Notes: generated by a model not told the origin, from the sequence alone. Positions 16,654-25,817 are shown, numbered from the stretch's first letter. The stretch is DNA of 35,431 nt from Streptomyces sp. SM11 (GCF_002910905.1 NZ_NEUE01000104.1:1-35431); one strand, 5' to 3'. Numbers and translations are program-made.

Positions 16654-16667
16654 GTGCTGGCCAGCAC
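16654..16667 (-). terminator. Perfect palindrome just after ftsQ
   Basis: GTGCTGGCCAGCAC is a perfect 14-base palindrome ten bases after the ftsQ stop. It could fold as a 5-bp stem with a GGCC loop, too short to be a strong terminator; it might equally be a protein site at the start of the ftsZ promoter region. Confidence 0.35.
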
Positions 16668-16676
16668 TGATGCCCG

Positions 16677-17471
16677 TCAACTCGCCGACACTGCCGGGGC
16701 GGTGGGAGCGCTTACGTCGAAGTGTCCCGCTTTGGGGGCGGCTTTCATGAGTGCGGTGAGGACGCGTGCCTTCACCGGACCATCCTCGCCGCTCCCCCAG
16801 GTCACCACACGATCCCGGGTGAGCCGCAAGAAGATCGCGTCGAACGAGTTGACCCGTACGGTCTCGGTGTCCTTGGCGACGCCCGTCGGAAGGTCGCCGA
16901 CCACCCGGACCGCTTCCCGCAACAGACGGTCACCGCCGAAGCGGCGAAGGCTCGCGGACGGTTCGGGAGTCAGCTCCAGCAGGGGCACACCCTCCGGCGC
17001 CGTGTCCACGGTGGCGAAGCGCACGCCCTTGGCATCCACTTCCACGAACTTCCCGTCCTTCTCGACGAGCAGGACCGGCTTCCGTTCCGTCACCTTAAGG
17101 CCGATGCCGTCCGGCCAGGACCGAACGACATCAACTGTGTCGATACGAGGCAACTTCTGGCGCAACCGGCGCTCCATGGCGCCGGTGTCCACGGAGACCA
17201 GCGGGGCGCCGACCGGAGTGGCGGCAACCGCTTCCACCTCTTCGCGGGTCAGGACCTCGACGCCACTCGTGCTGACCTTCTCGACGCGGAGCCAGGAGGA
17301 CCCGTACAGCACCCAGATCACGAACGCGGTGAGCAGGGCGGCCACCACCGCGATCAGGATCAGCAGCGTACGGCGGCTGATCCGGGGCCCTTCGGGGCCG
17401 ATGTACGGCGGGCGAGCGGAGGTGTCCGCCCGCCCGGATGCGCCGCGCTGGGCGGTCGTCGGTCCGGCCAC
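16677..17471 (-). CDS. ftsQ: Cell division protein FtsQ (DivIB)
   Basis: 264 residues. A cytoplasmic tail of about 35 residues and one membrane segment (36-57, LLILIAVVAALLTAFVIWVLYG) are followed by the POTRA domain (about 60-130: LRVEKVSTSGVEVLTREEVEAVA...RLPRIDTVDVVRSWPDGIGLKVTERKPV) and a C-terminal beta domain. FtsQ holds FtsL and the FtsW-FtsI pair in the divisome. GTG at 17471 has AAGGAG five bases upstream; the longer open frame above runs into the murG gene. A 12-bp hairpin precedes its ribosome site. Confidence 0.95.
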   Translation of the reverse strand: MAGPTTAQRGASGRADTSARPPYIGPEGPRISRRTLLILIAVVAALLTAFVIWVLYGSSWLRVEKVSTSGVEVLTREEVEAVAATPVGAPLVSVDTGAMERRLRQKLPRIDTVDVVRSWPDGIGLKVTERKPVLLVEKDGKFVEVDAKGVRFATVDTAPEGVPLLELTPEPSASLRRFGGDRLLREAVRVVGDLPTGVAKDTETVRVNSFDAIFLRLTRDRVVTWGSGEDGPVKARVLTALMKAAPKAGHFDVSAPTAPAVSAS

Positions 17472-17485
17472 GCTCGCTCCTTCGC

Positions 17486-17513
17486 CGGATCCGGGGCACC
17501 CGCCCCGGATCCG
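17486..17513 (-). repeat. 12-bp perfect hairpin between murG and ftsQ
   Basis: Arms CGGATCCGGGGC (17486-17497) and GCCCCGGATCCG (17502-17513) pair exactly around a four-base loop. It fills the 62-base spacer after the murG stop and lies right before the ftsQ ribosome site (about 17477-17483). It may act as an attenuator or processing site that sets ftsQ expression apart from murG. Confidence 0.7.
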
Positions 17514-17533
17514 CACCGCATCGCGCCGTACGC

Positions 17534-18622
17534 CTAGCGGCGTGCGGCGATCGCCTCGTACACCATGCCGACGAGCAGGTCGTCGGCGTCGCGCCGGCCG
17601 AACTCGGCCGCGGCGCGGGACATTTCGTACAACCGGTGAGGGTCCGACATTACCGGCAGGACGTTGCCCTGCACCCATTCCGGGGTGAGCGCCGCGTCGT
17701 CCACCAGCACGCCGCCGCCGGCGTTGACCAGCGGCTGGGCGTTGAGCCGCTGTTCGCCGTTGCCGATGGGCAGCGGGACGTAGGCGGCGGGGAGCCCCAC
17801 GGCGGAGAGTTCGGCGACGGTCATCGCGCCGGCGCGGCAGAGCATCATGTCGGCCGCGGCGTACGCGAGGTCCATCCGGTCCACGTACGGTACCGGGATG
17901 TAGGGCGGCATCCCGGGCATGTTGTCGATCCGTGGCAATTCGTTCTTCGGGCCGACCACATGAAGGATCTGGATCCCGGAGCGCTGGAGCAGCGGCGCCA
18001 CCCGCTGGACCACCTCGTTGAGGTGGCGCGCACCCTGCGAGCCGCCGGAGACCAGCAGCGTGGGCAGGTTGGGGTCGAGGCCGAAGGAGGCGCGGGCCTC
18101 CGGGCGGACCCGGGCGCGGTCCAGGGTCGCGATGGTGCGACGCAGCGGGATGCCGATGTAGCGGGCGCCGCGCAGCTTGCTGTCCGGGGTGGAGACGGCG
18201 ACCCCGTGGGCGTATCGCGAGCCGATCTTGTTTGCCAGGCCCGGGCGGGCGTTGGCCTCGTGGACCACGATCGGCACACCGGCCCGCTTGGCGGCCAGGT
18301 AGCCGGGCAGCGCGACGTAACCGCCGAAGCCGACCACGCAGTCCGCCTTGGTCCGCTCCAGGACCTGCTCGGCGGCCTTGATGGTGCCGCGCAGCCGGCC
18401 CGGGACGGTGATCAGTTCGGGCGTGGGCTTACGGGGCAGTGGGACGGCAGGGATGAGCGCCAGCTCGTACCCCCGCTCGGGCACGAGCCTGGTCTCCAGT
18501 CCGCGTTCCGTGCCGAGGGCAGTGATGCCCACGGTCGGGTCCTGCCTGCGCAGGGCGTCTGCGAGGGCAAGCGCGGGCTCGATGTGTCCGGCGGTCCCCC
18601 CGCCGGCGAGTACGACATGCAC
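17534..18622 (-). CDS. murG: UDP-GlcNAc transferase MurG
   Basis: 362 residues, two Rossmann-like halves. GGGTAGH (7-13) is the lipid I-binding glycine loop, [12 protein letters not shown] (121-132) and [10 protein letters not shown] (193-202) are further GT28 signatures. The protein adds GlcNAc from UDP-GlcNAc to lipid I on the inner face of the membrane, giving lipid II. GTG at 18622 lies only six bases after the ftsW stop, so the two are likely co-translated. In related actinobacteria murC follows murG; here ftsQ follows directly. Confidence 0.97.
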   Translation of the reverse strand: MHVVLAGGGTAGHIEPALALADALRRQDPTVGITALGTERGLETRLVPERGYELALIPAVPLPRKPTPELITVPGRLRGTIKAAEQVLERTKADCVVGFGGYVALPGYLAAKRAGVPIVVHEANARPGLANKIGSRYAHGVAVSTPDSKLRGARYIGIPLRRTIATLDRARVRPEARASFGLDPNLPTLLVSGGSQGARHLNEVVQRVAPLLQRSGIQILHVVGPKNELPRIDNMPGMPPYIPVPYVDRMDLAYAAADMMLCRAGAMTVAELSAVGLPAAYVPLPIGNGEQRLNAQPLVNAGGGVLVDDAALTPEWVQGNVLPVMSDPHRLYEMSRAAAEFGRRDADDLLVGMVYEAIAARR

Positions 18623-18628
18623 CGAAAT

Positions 18629-20074
18629 TCACCGCTCTCCGGACGGACGCTTCTTGACGCGCCGTCTCATCGTCTTCCATCTCACCCCGGGCTTCCTCAT
18701 GGCCAGGGCCGCCTTCGCGGCGGGGTCCTCCCGTGCGAAGGCGATCATCAGCCCGACCGCGAACATCGTCGGCAGCAGGGCCGATCTCCCGTAGGAGAAC
18801 AGCGGGAGCGGAACCCCGGCGATCGGCAACAGGCCGAGCACCGCACCGATGTTGATCACGGCCTGGGCCGTGATCCACGTGGTCACGCCTCCTGCGGCAT
18901 ACCTCACGAAGGGGTCCTCCGTGCGTCCGGCCACGCGGATACCCGCATAGCCTAGAGCCGCGAACAGGGCGAGCACGGACAGCGTCCCCGCCAGACCCAG
19001 TTCCTCACCGGTGATCGCGAAGATGAAGTCGGTGTGGGGTTCCGGGAGTTGGCCCCATTTTTCCACACTCGCCCCCAGTCCGGAACCGAACCATCCACCG
19101 GACGCCAGAGCGTAGATTCCGTGTGCGGCCTGCCAGCAGCCGCCCTCCGGATCGGGTTCGCTCACTCCCATGCAGGCGAGCCGGGACATCCGGTTGGGGC
19201 TGGTCCTGATCAGGAGGAACGCGATGACGGCGGCGAAGCCGAGGACGCCGACGAACAGCCGGGTGGGGGCGCCGGCCAGCCAGAGCAGACCGAACAGGAT
19301 CGCCGTGAGAATGATCGCGGTCCCCATGTCGGCGCCGAGCATGATCAGTCCGAGCAGCATGAAGGCGACCGGGACGAGCGGCACGAGCATGTGCTTCCAC
19401 TGTGACAGCAACCGCTTGTCCTGCTTGCGGGCGAGCAGGTCCGCTCCCCACAGGACGAGGGCCAGCTTGCCGAACTCGCTGGGCTGGAGCTGGAACGGGC
19501 CGCCCAGGTAGATCCAGTTCTGGTTGCCGTTGACCGACTTCCCTATCCCCGGCACCTGGACCAGGACCATCAGGAAGGCGGTGACCGCCAGTATCGGGTA
19601 GGCCAGCGCCCGGTGGAGTTTCACGGGCATCCGGGCGGCGATCAGCATCAGAGCGCCCCCGACGACGGCGGCGAGGAACTGCTTGCCGAAGAAGTACGTC
19701 GGGGGCTTGCTGATGTCCAGCGCCTTGATCATCGAGGCGGAGTAGACCATCACCAGGCCCAGCACGGTGATCAGGAGGCTGGAGCCGAGGATCACGTAGT
19801 AGGCGGTCAGTGGCCGGTCCCAGGCCCGCCTTGCCCGCTCGTAGGTCCGGCGCGGTCCGCCGCCGCGGCCGGTGCGCGGGGTGCGGGAGCCCGAGCCGCC
19901 GCGTCCGGAGCCGCGGGGCGTCTCGGGACGCCGGATGCCGGTGGCGAGGCGCCCACGCAGAGCGAGCCCGGGGGGCAGTGGTACTCCGGAGGGTGCGGGC
20001 GCCGCGGCGAGGAGGCGGGGAACCGAGGCCCGTGCGCGGTCCCGCCGTACGGCGCATCTCTCGTCGGCCGGCAT
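18629..20074 (-). CDS. ftsW: Septal peptidoglycan polymerase FtsW (SEDS family)
   Basis: 481 residues. An unusually long basic cytoplasmic N-terminus of about 88 residues (many Arg, Gly and Pro) precedes ten hydrophobic segments. SEDS motifs are visible: VYSAS in the first helix, NGNQNWIYLGGPFQLQPSEFGKLAL, GADMGTAI and PEPHTDFIFAITGEELG. FtsW polymerises lipid II into glycan strands together with the transpeptidase FtsI. ATG at 20074 has GGAGGGG nine bases upstream; an open stretch above it lies in the spacer and in murD. Confidence 0.95.
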   Translation of the reverse strand: MPADERCAVRRDRARASVPRLLAAAPAPSGVPLPPGLALRGRLATGIRRPETPRGSGRGGSGSRTPRTGRGGGPRRTYERARRAWDRPLTAYYVILGSSLLITVLGLVMVYSASMIKALDISKPPTYFFGKQFLAAVVGGALMLIAARMPVKLHRALAYPILAVTAFLMVLVQVPGIGKSVNGNQNWIYLGGPFQLQPSEFGKLALVLWGADLLARKQDKRLLSQWKHMLVPLVPVAFMLLGLIMLGADMGTAIILTAILFGLLWLAGAPTRLFVGVLGFAAVIAFLLIRTSPNRMSRLACMGVSEPDPEGGCWQAAHGIYALASGGWFGSGLGASVEKWGQLPEPHTDFIFAITGEELGLAGTLSVLALFAALGYAGIRVAGRTEDPFVRYAAGGVTTWITAQAVINIGAVLGLLPIAGVPLPLFSYGRSALLPTMFAVGLMIAFAREDPAAKAALAMRKPGVRWKTMRRRVKKRPSGER

Positions 20075-20099
20075 TGTCGCTGTCCCCTCCACTGCTCGT

Positions 20100-20122
20100 G
20101 CCCGGGGCCCGTGACCCCGGGC
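20100..20122 (-). repeat. Hairpin between murD and ftsW
   Basis: GCCCGGGG (20100-20107) pairs with CCCCGGGC (20115-20122) around a seven-base loop, in the 64-base spacer between the murD stop and the ftsW start. It ends about ten bases before the ftsW ribosome site and may tune ftsW expression. Confidence 0.55.
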
Positions 20123-20138
20123 GCGGAGGCGCGGTCGG

Positions 20139-21569
20139 TCAGGCGCTCTCGTCGGCGCGCGCGCGGACCGCGTCCGCGAACGCCTCGCCCCGCTTGTTGT
20201 AGTTGGTGAACATGTCCATCGAGGCACAGGCCGGGGCCAGCAGTACCGTATCGCCCGGCCGGGCGAGCGCGGCCGCCCGCGCGACCGCTTCGGACATCGC
20301 CCCAGTGTCGGTCCGGTCGAGGTCGACCACCGGGACTTCGGGGGCGTGTCGCGTCAGGGCTTCGTGGATCAGCTCCCGGTCGGCACCCATCAGTACGACG
20401 CCGCGCAGCCGCTTCGCCGCACCGGTGACCAGCTCGTCGAAGGTGGCGCCCTTGGCGAGTCCGCCCGCGATCCAGACGATGGAGTCGTAGGCGGCGAGGG
20501 AGGCCTCGGTGGCGTGGGTGTTGGTGGCCTTGGAGTCGTCGACGTAGGCGACCTCGTCGATGTCCGCGACGTGTTCGATGCGGTGGGCGTCCGGCCGGAA
20601 GGCCCGCAGTCCGTCGCGTACGGCGGCCGGTTCGACGCCGAAGGCACGGGCGAGGGCGGCGGCGGCGAGGGCGTTGGCGATGTTGTGCGGGGCCGGCGGG
20701 TTGACGTCGGTGACCTCGGCCAGCTCCTGGGCCTGCTTCTGACGGTTGGCGACGAACGCCCGGTCGACGAGGATGCCGTCGACCACGCCGAGCTGCGAGG
20801 GGCCGGGGGCGCCGAGGGTGAAGCCGATGGCCCGGCAGCCCTCCTCGACGTCGGCCTCGCGGACCAGGTCCTCGGTGGCCGGGTCGGCGACGTTGTAGAC
20901 GCAGGCGACCGTGTTGCCCTCGTAGACGCGGCCCTTGTCGGCGGCGTACGCCTCCATCGAGCCGTGCCAGTCGAGGTGGTCCGGCGCCAGGTTGAGGACG
21001 GCGGCGGAGTGGGCGCGCAGGGAGGGCGCCCAGTGCAGCTGGTAGCTGGAGAGTTCGACGGCGAGGACGTCGTACTCGGTCTCGCCGAGCACCGCGTCCA
21101 GCAGCGATACGCCGATGTTGCCGACGGCCGCGGTGCGCAGGCCCGCGGCTTCGAGGATCGAGGCGAGCATCCGTACGGTCGTGGTCTTGCCGTTGGTGCC
21201 GGTGACCGCGAGCCAGGGGGCCGGCTCCCGGCCACCCGCGCCACGCAGTCGCCAGGCCAGTTCGACGTCGCCCCAGACGGGGACGCCCGCCTCGGCGGCA
21301 GCCAGGAAGAGCGGTTTGTCCGGCTGCCAGCCGGGGGCGGTGACGACGAGTTCCGTGGACGGCGGCAGGGTGGCGCCGTCGCCGAGACGCACCGTGATGC
21401 CGTACGCCTCCAGTTCGGCCGCCTGAGCGCGGGCACGGGCGTCGTCGCCGTCGTTGACCACGGTGACGAGCGCGCCGCGCTCGTGCAGGGCGCGGGCGGC
21501 GGGGACACCGCTGACGCCGAGCCCGGCGACGGTGACGTGCTTGCCCTGCCAGTCCACGGTGCTGCTCAC
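20139..21569 (-). CDS. murD: UDP-MurNAc-L-Ala--D-Glu ligase MurD
   Basis: 476 residues. The N-terminal Rossmann domain begins WQGKHVTVAGLGVSGVPAARAL. The ATP loop is GTNGKTTT (124-131), and HRIEHV and DDSKATNTHA are MurD motifs in the last third. The enzyme adds D-Glu to UDP-MurNAc-L-Ala in the cytoplasm using ATP. GTG at 21567-21569 overlaps the mraY TGA as GTGA and is preferred. An in-frame ATG 15 bases upstream (21584) is possible and would overlap mraY by 19 bases; neither has a strong ribosome site. Confidence 0.96.
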   Translation of the reverse strand: MSSTVDWQGKHVTVAGLGVSGVPAARALHERGALVTVVNDGDDARARAQAAELEAYGITVRLGDGATLPPSTELVVTAPGWQPDKPLFLAAAEAGVPVWGDVELAWRLRGAGGREPAPWLAVTGTNGKTTTVRMLASILEAAGLRTAAVGNIGVSLLDAVLGETEYDVLAVELSSYQLHWAPSLRAHSAAVLNLAPDHLDWHGSMEAYAADKGRVYEGNTVACVYNVADPATEDLVREADVEEGCRAIGFTLGAPGPSQLGVVDGILVDRAFVANRQKQAQELAEVTDVNPPAPHNIANALAAAALARAFGVEPAAVRDGLRAFRPDAHRIEHVADIDEVAYVDDSKATNTHATEASLAAYDSIVWIAGGLAKGATFDELVTGAAKRLRGVVLMGADRELIHEALTRHAPEVPVVDLDRTDTGAMSEAVARAAALARPGDTVLLAPACASMDMFTNYNKRGEAFADAVRARADESA

Positions 21570-22636
21570 TTCTTGGCTGCCCATCCCGCGTAGAAGAGGC
21601 CGAGGCCGACGATCACGCACATGCCCTGGATGATCCAGAAGCGGACCACGACAAGGACTTCGGACCACCCCTTGAGTTCGAAGTGGTGCTGGAGCGGCGC
21701 CATCCGGAAGACCCGCTTGCCGGTCATCTTGAACGAACCGACCTGGATGACCACGGACATGGTGATCATCACGAAGAGGCCGCCGAGGACGGCCATCAGG
21801 AGCTCGGTGCGGGAGAGGATCGCGAGGCCCGCGATCGCGCCGCCGAGGGCGAGCGAGCCGGTGTCGCCCATGAAGATCTTGGCGGGCGAGGTGTTCCACC
21901 ACAGGAAGCCGAAACAGGCCCCCATCAGGGCGGAGGCGACGACGGCGAGGTCGAGCGGGTCGCGTACCTCGAAACAGGCGCTGGGGTTGGTCAGGTTGGC
22001 CGCGTTGGCGCAGGACTCCTGGAACTGCCAGAGGCCGATGAAGGTGTAGGCGCCGAAGACCATCACCGAGGCGCCGGTGGCCAGCCCGTCGAGGCCGTCC
22101 GTGAGGTTCACGCCGTTGGACATGGCGAGGATCATGAACAGCGCCCAGACGCAGAACAGCACCGGGCCGATCGACCAGCCGAAGTCCTCGACGAACGAGA
22201 GCCGGTCGGAGGCCGGGGTGTAGTCCATGGAGTTGGGGAACTGGAGCGAGAGCACCGCGAAGGCGATGCCGACGATCAGCTGTCCGGCCATCTTGGCCTT
22301 GGCCCGCAGACCGAGCGAACGCTGCTTGACGATCTTGATGTAGTCGTCGAGGAAGCCGACGAGCCCCATCCCGGCCATGAGGAACAGCACGAGGACGCCG
22401 GAGTAGCGGATGTCCTCACCCGTGAGGACCTTCGCGAGGAGGTACGCGATGATCGTCGCCAGGATGAAGGCGATGCCGCCCATCGTGGGCGTGCCCTTCT
22501 TGCTGCCGTGCGTGCGCGGGCCGTCGTCCCGGATGAACTGCCCGTATCCCTTGCGGGCCAGCAGCTTGATCAGCAGCGGAGTTCCGACCAGGGTCAGAAA
22601 GAGCCCGATGGCCCCCGCGAAGAGGATCTGCCTCAT
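21566..22636 (-). CDS. mraY: Phospho-MurNAc-pentapeptide transferase MraY
   Basis: 356 residues with ten hydrophobic segments. Signatures are KKGTPTMGG (47-54), FLDDYIK with D97-D98, NLTDGLDG (177-184), MGDTGSLALGG and PLQHHFELKGW. It transfers phospho-MurNAc-pentapeptide to undecaprenyl phosphate, making lipid I in the plasma membrane. The start ATG (22634-22636) overlaps the murF TGA (22633-22635) as ATGA, and its own stop overlaps the murD start, so murF, mraY and murD form a tightly coupled trio. Confidence 0.98.
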   Translation of the reverse strand: MRQILFAGAIGLFLTLVGTPLLIKLLARKGYGQFIRDDGPRTHGSKKGTPTMGGIAFILATIIAYLLAKVLTGEDIRYSGVLVLFLMAGMGLVGFLDDYIKIVKQRSLGLRAKAKMAGQLIVGIAFAVLSLQFPNSMDYTPASDRLSFVEDFGWSIGPVLFCVWALFMILAMSNGVNLTDGLDGLATGASVMVFGAYTFIGLWQFQESCANAANLTNPSACFEVRDPLDLAVVASALMGACFGFLWWNTSPAKIFMGDTGSLALGGAIAGLAILSRTELLMAVLGGLFVMITMSVVIQVGSFKMTGKRVFRMAPLQHHFELKGWSEVLVVVRFWIIQGMCVIVGLGLFYAGWAAKK

Positions 22637-24054
22637 CGGCCGGCGACCTCGCCCTCGGTCGAGTTCTCCAGCAGTGCCTGGGCGGCCTTCTCCAGGCCGA
22701 CCGACCGGGACGCCTTCACCAGCACGACGTCTCCCGGGCGCAGTTCACTGCGCAACAGGTCGACGGCCGCCTGTGCGTCGGACACGTGCACCGACTCCTC
22801 ACCCCACGAACCCTCGTTATATGCGCCCAGTTGCAGCCAGGAGGCTTCTCTTCCCCCGACAGCGACGAGCTTGCTGACGTTGAGCCGGACGGCGAGCCGT
22901 CCGACCGCGTCGTGTTCGGCGAGCGACGCGTCACCGAGCTCGGCCATCTGACCGAGCACCGCCCAGGTGCGCCCCCCGTCGGCCCTTCGGGCCCGGCCCA
23001 TGGCAGCCAGCGCACGCAGTGCGGCTCTCATGGATTCGGGGTTCGCGTTGTAGGCGTCGTTGACGACCGTCACACCGTCCGGACGCTCGGTGACCTCCAT
23101 GCGCCAGCGGGAGAGGGTGCCCGCCTCCGAGAGCGCCTCGGCGATCTCGGTCACGGACATGCCCAACTCATGGGCGACGGCGGCCGCGGCGAGCGCGTTC
23201 GACACGTGGTGCTCACCGTACAGGCGCATGGTCACGTCGCTGCACCCGGTGGGTGTGTGGAGCTCGAAGGAGGGCCGCCCGTCGGCGGTCATCCTGACCT
23301 TCTCGCCCCGTACGTCCGCTTCCGCGGCTTCTCCGAAGAGCAGGACGCGGGCCTGGGTGCGCGAGACCATGGCGCGGACGAGCGGGTCGTCCGCGTTGAG
23401 CACGGCGCAGCCGTCCTCGGGCAGGACCTCGACCAGCTCGCCCTTGGCCTGGGCGATGGCCTCCCGGCTGCCGAACTCGCCGAGGTGGGCGGATCCGACG
23501 TTGAGGACGAGGCCGATGCGGGGCGGCGTGAGGTCGGCCAGGTAGTGGATGTGGCCAACACCGCGGGCGCCCATCTCCAGGACCAGGTGCTCGGTCTCGG
23601 CGGTGGCGGTGAGGGCGGTGACCGGCAGGCCGATCTCGTTGTTGAGGGAGCCGGGCGTCCAGACGGTCGGGCCCTTGCGCTGGAGGAGCTGTGCGATGAG
23701 GTCCTTGGTGGACGTCTTGCCCGCGGATCCGGTGAGGCCGACGACGGTGGTGCCGAGGCGTTCCACGACGGCACGGGCGAGGGCTCCGAGCGCGCCGACG
23801 ACATCGTCCACGACGATCGCCGGAACGCCGACGGGACGGGCCGCCAGCACGGCCGCCGCACCCGCTTCGACGGCGCGCCGGGCGTAGTCGTGGCCGTCGA
23901 CCCGTTCACCGGCGAACGCGGCGAACAGGCTGCCCGGCGCGACCTCGCGGGAGTCGATGACGACGGATCCGGTCACGGTGACGGCCGGATCCGGTATGTC
24001 GTACGACTGCCCGCCGACGATTTCGGCGATCTCGGCGAGGGAAAGGGTGATCAC
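22633..24054 (-). CDS. murF: UDP-MurNAc-tripeptide--D-Ala-D-Ala ligase MurF
   Basis: 473 residues. N-terminal domain SLAEIAEIVGG... with SVVIDSREV and GSLFAAFAGERVDGHDY, then the ATP loop TGSAGKTSTKD (108-118) and NDAYNANPESMRAAL, all typical of MurF. It adds D-Ala-D-Ala to complete the UDP-MurNAc-pentapeptide. GTG at 24054 begins four bases after the murE stop with AGGGA upstream; a longer in-frame reading would extend into murE. It ends in an ATGA overlap with mraY. Confidence 0.96.
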   Translation of the reverse strand: MITLSLAEIAEIVGGQSYDIPDPAVTVTGSVVIDSREVAPGSLFAAFAGERVDGHDYARRAVEAGAAAVLAARPVGVPAIVVDDVVGALGALARAVVERLGTTVVGLTGSAGKTSTKDLIAQLLQRKGPTVWTPGSLNNEIGLPVTALTATAETEHLVLEMGARGVGHIHYLADLTPPRIGLVLNVGSAHLGEFGSREAIAQAKGELVEVLPEDGCAVLNADDPLVRAMVSRTQARVLLFGEAAEADVRGEKVRMTADGRPSFELHTPTGCSDVTMRLYGEHHVSNALAAAAVAHELGMSVTEIAEALSEAGTLSRWRMEVTERPDGVTVVNDAYNANPESMRAALRALAAMGRARRADGGRTWAVLGQMAELGDASLAEHDAVGRLAVRLNVSKLVAVGGREASWLQLGAYNEGSWGEESVHVSDAQAAVDLLRSELRPGDVVLVKASRSVGLEKAAQALLENSTEGEVAGR

Positions 24055-24058
24055 TTGG

Positions 24059-25777
24059 TCATCCCTGACTGTTGTTCTCGAGGTGAGGAGCACGGTCCCC
24101 GGCGCCGGGGCGCGTCAGGGACCGCTCGATGGCTGCGTGCAGGACCTTGCGGTCGTCGAAGGCGCGTACCACTCCGTGGATGTCCTGGCCCTGTTCGTGC
24201 CCCTTGCCCGCCACGAGGACGGTGTCGCCCGGTTCGGCTCGGGCGACCGCCGCGGCGATGGCGGAAGCGCGGTCGGCGTCGACCAGCACGTCGCCGCGCT
24301 CGTGGACGGGGACTTCGGCGGCGCCGGAGAGCATCGCGGCGAGGATCGCGAGGGGGTCCTCGGAGCGGGGGTTGTCCGAGGTCAGTACGGCGGTGTCGGC
24401 GAGCCGGGCCGCCGCGGCGCCCATCGGGCCGCGCTTGGTGGTGTCGCGGTCTCCGCCGCAGCCGAGAACGATGTGCACCTGGCCCTCGGTGACCTTGCGC
24501 AGGGAGCGCAGTACGGACTCGACGGCGTCGGTCTTGTGCGCGTAGTCGACGACGGCGAGGTAGGGCTGTCCGGCGTCCACCCGCTCCAGCCGGCCGGGGA
24601 CTCCGGGGACGGCGGCGATGCCGTCGGCGGCGATCTGCGGGTCGACGCCCGCGACGGCCAGCGTGACGATCGCGGCGAGGGTGTTGGCGACGTTGAACGG
24701 GCCGGGCAGCGGGGCGCGGGCGGTGATCCGCTCGCCCTTGGGACCGACGGCGGTGAAGGTGCTGTCCTGCGGTCCGACCTCGACGTCCTCGGCGTGCCAG
24801 TCGGCGTCCGGGTGGCCCTCGGCGGAGAAGCTGGTGACCGGCACACCGGACTCGGTCAGGAGCCTGCGGCCGTACTCGTCGTCGAAGTTCACGACGCCGC
24901 GGTGGCTGCGTTCGGGGGTGAACAGCCGGGCCTTGGCCTGGAAGTAGTCCTCCATGCCGGAGTGGAACTCCATGTGCTCCGGGCTGAGGTTGTTGAAGAC
25001 GGCGACGTCGAAGACGCAGCCGTCGACCCGGCCGAGCACCAGGGCGTGGCTGGAGACCTCCATCGCGACGGCCTCGACGCCGCGTTCGCGCATGACGGCG
25101 AACAGGGCCTGGAGGTCGGTGGCTTCGGGGGTGGTGCGCTCGGACTTGATGCGCTCGTCGCCGATCCGCATCTCGACGGTGCCGATCAGCCCGGTGGGGC
25201 GTCCGGCGGCGCGCAGTCCGCCCTCGACGAGGTACGCGGTGGTGGTCTTGCCGGAGGTTCCGGTGATGCCGAGCTGGAGGAGGCCGATGCCGGGCCGCCC
25301 GTAGATGTCGGCGGCCAGCTCGCCCATCACGGCACGCGGGTCCTCGGTGACCAGGACCGGCAGGCCGGTGGCGGCGGCGCGTTCGGCGCCGGCGTGGTCG
25401 GTGAGGACGGCTGCGGCGCCGAGGCCCGCGGCCTGGGCCGCGAAGTCGGCGCCGTGGAGGCGGGCGCCGGGCAGGGCCGCGTACACGTCGCCGGGGCGCA
25501 CGGCCCGCGAGTCGTGCGTGATGCCGGTGATCTCACCGGCCCCGGCCGTTTCGACGCCGAGCCGGCCGGCCAGCTCGCCGAGAGGGGTGGGCCGGAGCCG
25601 GTCCGGTCGGGGCGCTCCCGGGTAGGTCACAGGCGCGTCCTTCTGAGAGGTTTGGGACTGATCAGCGTGGGGCACGGCGGTGAGCGTACCGGGCCGGTGC
25701 GGCGTCTCGCGAAGCGAGGGACCCCGGTTGTGGCGGTTCTCGTTCCGGTTCCCGGGATCGGGGGTGATGGTTGTCAC
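24059..25777 (-). CDS. murE: UDP-MurNAc-L-Ala-D-Glu--diaminopimelate ligase MurE
   Basis: 572 residues from GTG at 25777. The ATP loop is GTSGKTTT (173-180). EVSSHAL, the carbamylated-lysine stretch YFQAKARLF, VDYAHKTDAVES and the DNPR motif for diaminopimelate recognition (TSDNPRSEDP) are present. Streptomyces walls carry LL-diaminopimelate, so that is the likely substrate. The first 49 residues lie before the conserved domain. An internal GTG at 25630 with GAAGGA seven bases upstream would give 523 residues, nearer the usual length, whereas 25777 has AAGGGA. The extension keeps fairly high third-position G/C, so I keep the longer form but the start is open. Confidence 0.93.
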   Translation of the reverse strand: MTTITPDPGNRNENRHNRGPSLRETPHRPGTLTAVPHADQSQTSQKDAPVTYPGAPRPDRLRPTPLGELAGRLGVETAGAGEITGITHDSRAVRPGDVYAALPGARLHGADFAAQAAGLGAAAVLTDHAGAERAAATGLPVLVTEDPRAVMGELAADIYGRPGIGLLQLGITGTSGKTTTAYLVEGGLRAAGRPTGLIGTVEMRIGDERIKSERTTPEATDLQALFAVMRERGVEAVAMEVSSHALVLGRVDGCVFDVAVFNNLSPEHMEFHSGMEDYFQAKARLFTPERSHRGVVNFDDEYGRRLLTESGVPVTSFSAEGHPDADWHAEDVEVGPQDSTFTAVGPKGERITARAPLPGPFNVANTLAAIVTLAVAGVDPQIAADGIAAVPGVPGRLERVDAGQPYLAVVDYAHKTDAVESVLRSLRKVTEGQVHIVLGCGGDRDTTKRGPMGAAAARLADTAVLTSDNPRSEDPLAILAAMLSGAAEVPVHERGDVLVDADRASAIAAAVARAEPGDTVLVAGKGHEQGQDIHGVVRAFDDRKVLHAAIERSLTRPGAGDRAPHLENNSQG

Positions 25778-25793
25778 TGAGGGTTCCCTTGGA

Positions 25794-25813
25794 GGAGATG
25801 CTCGCGCATCCCC
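25794..25813 (-). repeat. Hairpin between ftsI and murE
   Basis: On the transcribed strand GGGGATGC-GCGA-GCATCTCC can form eight pairs (one G-U) closed by a GCGA (GNRA) tetraloop. It sits in the 40-base gap between the ftsI stop and the longer murE start. Confidence 0.45.
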
Positions 25814-25817
25814 GTGT

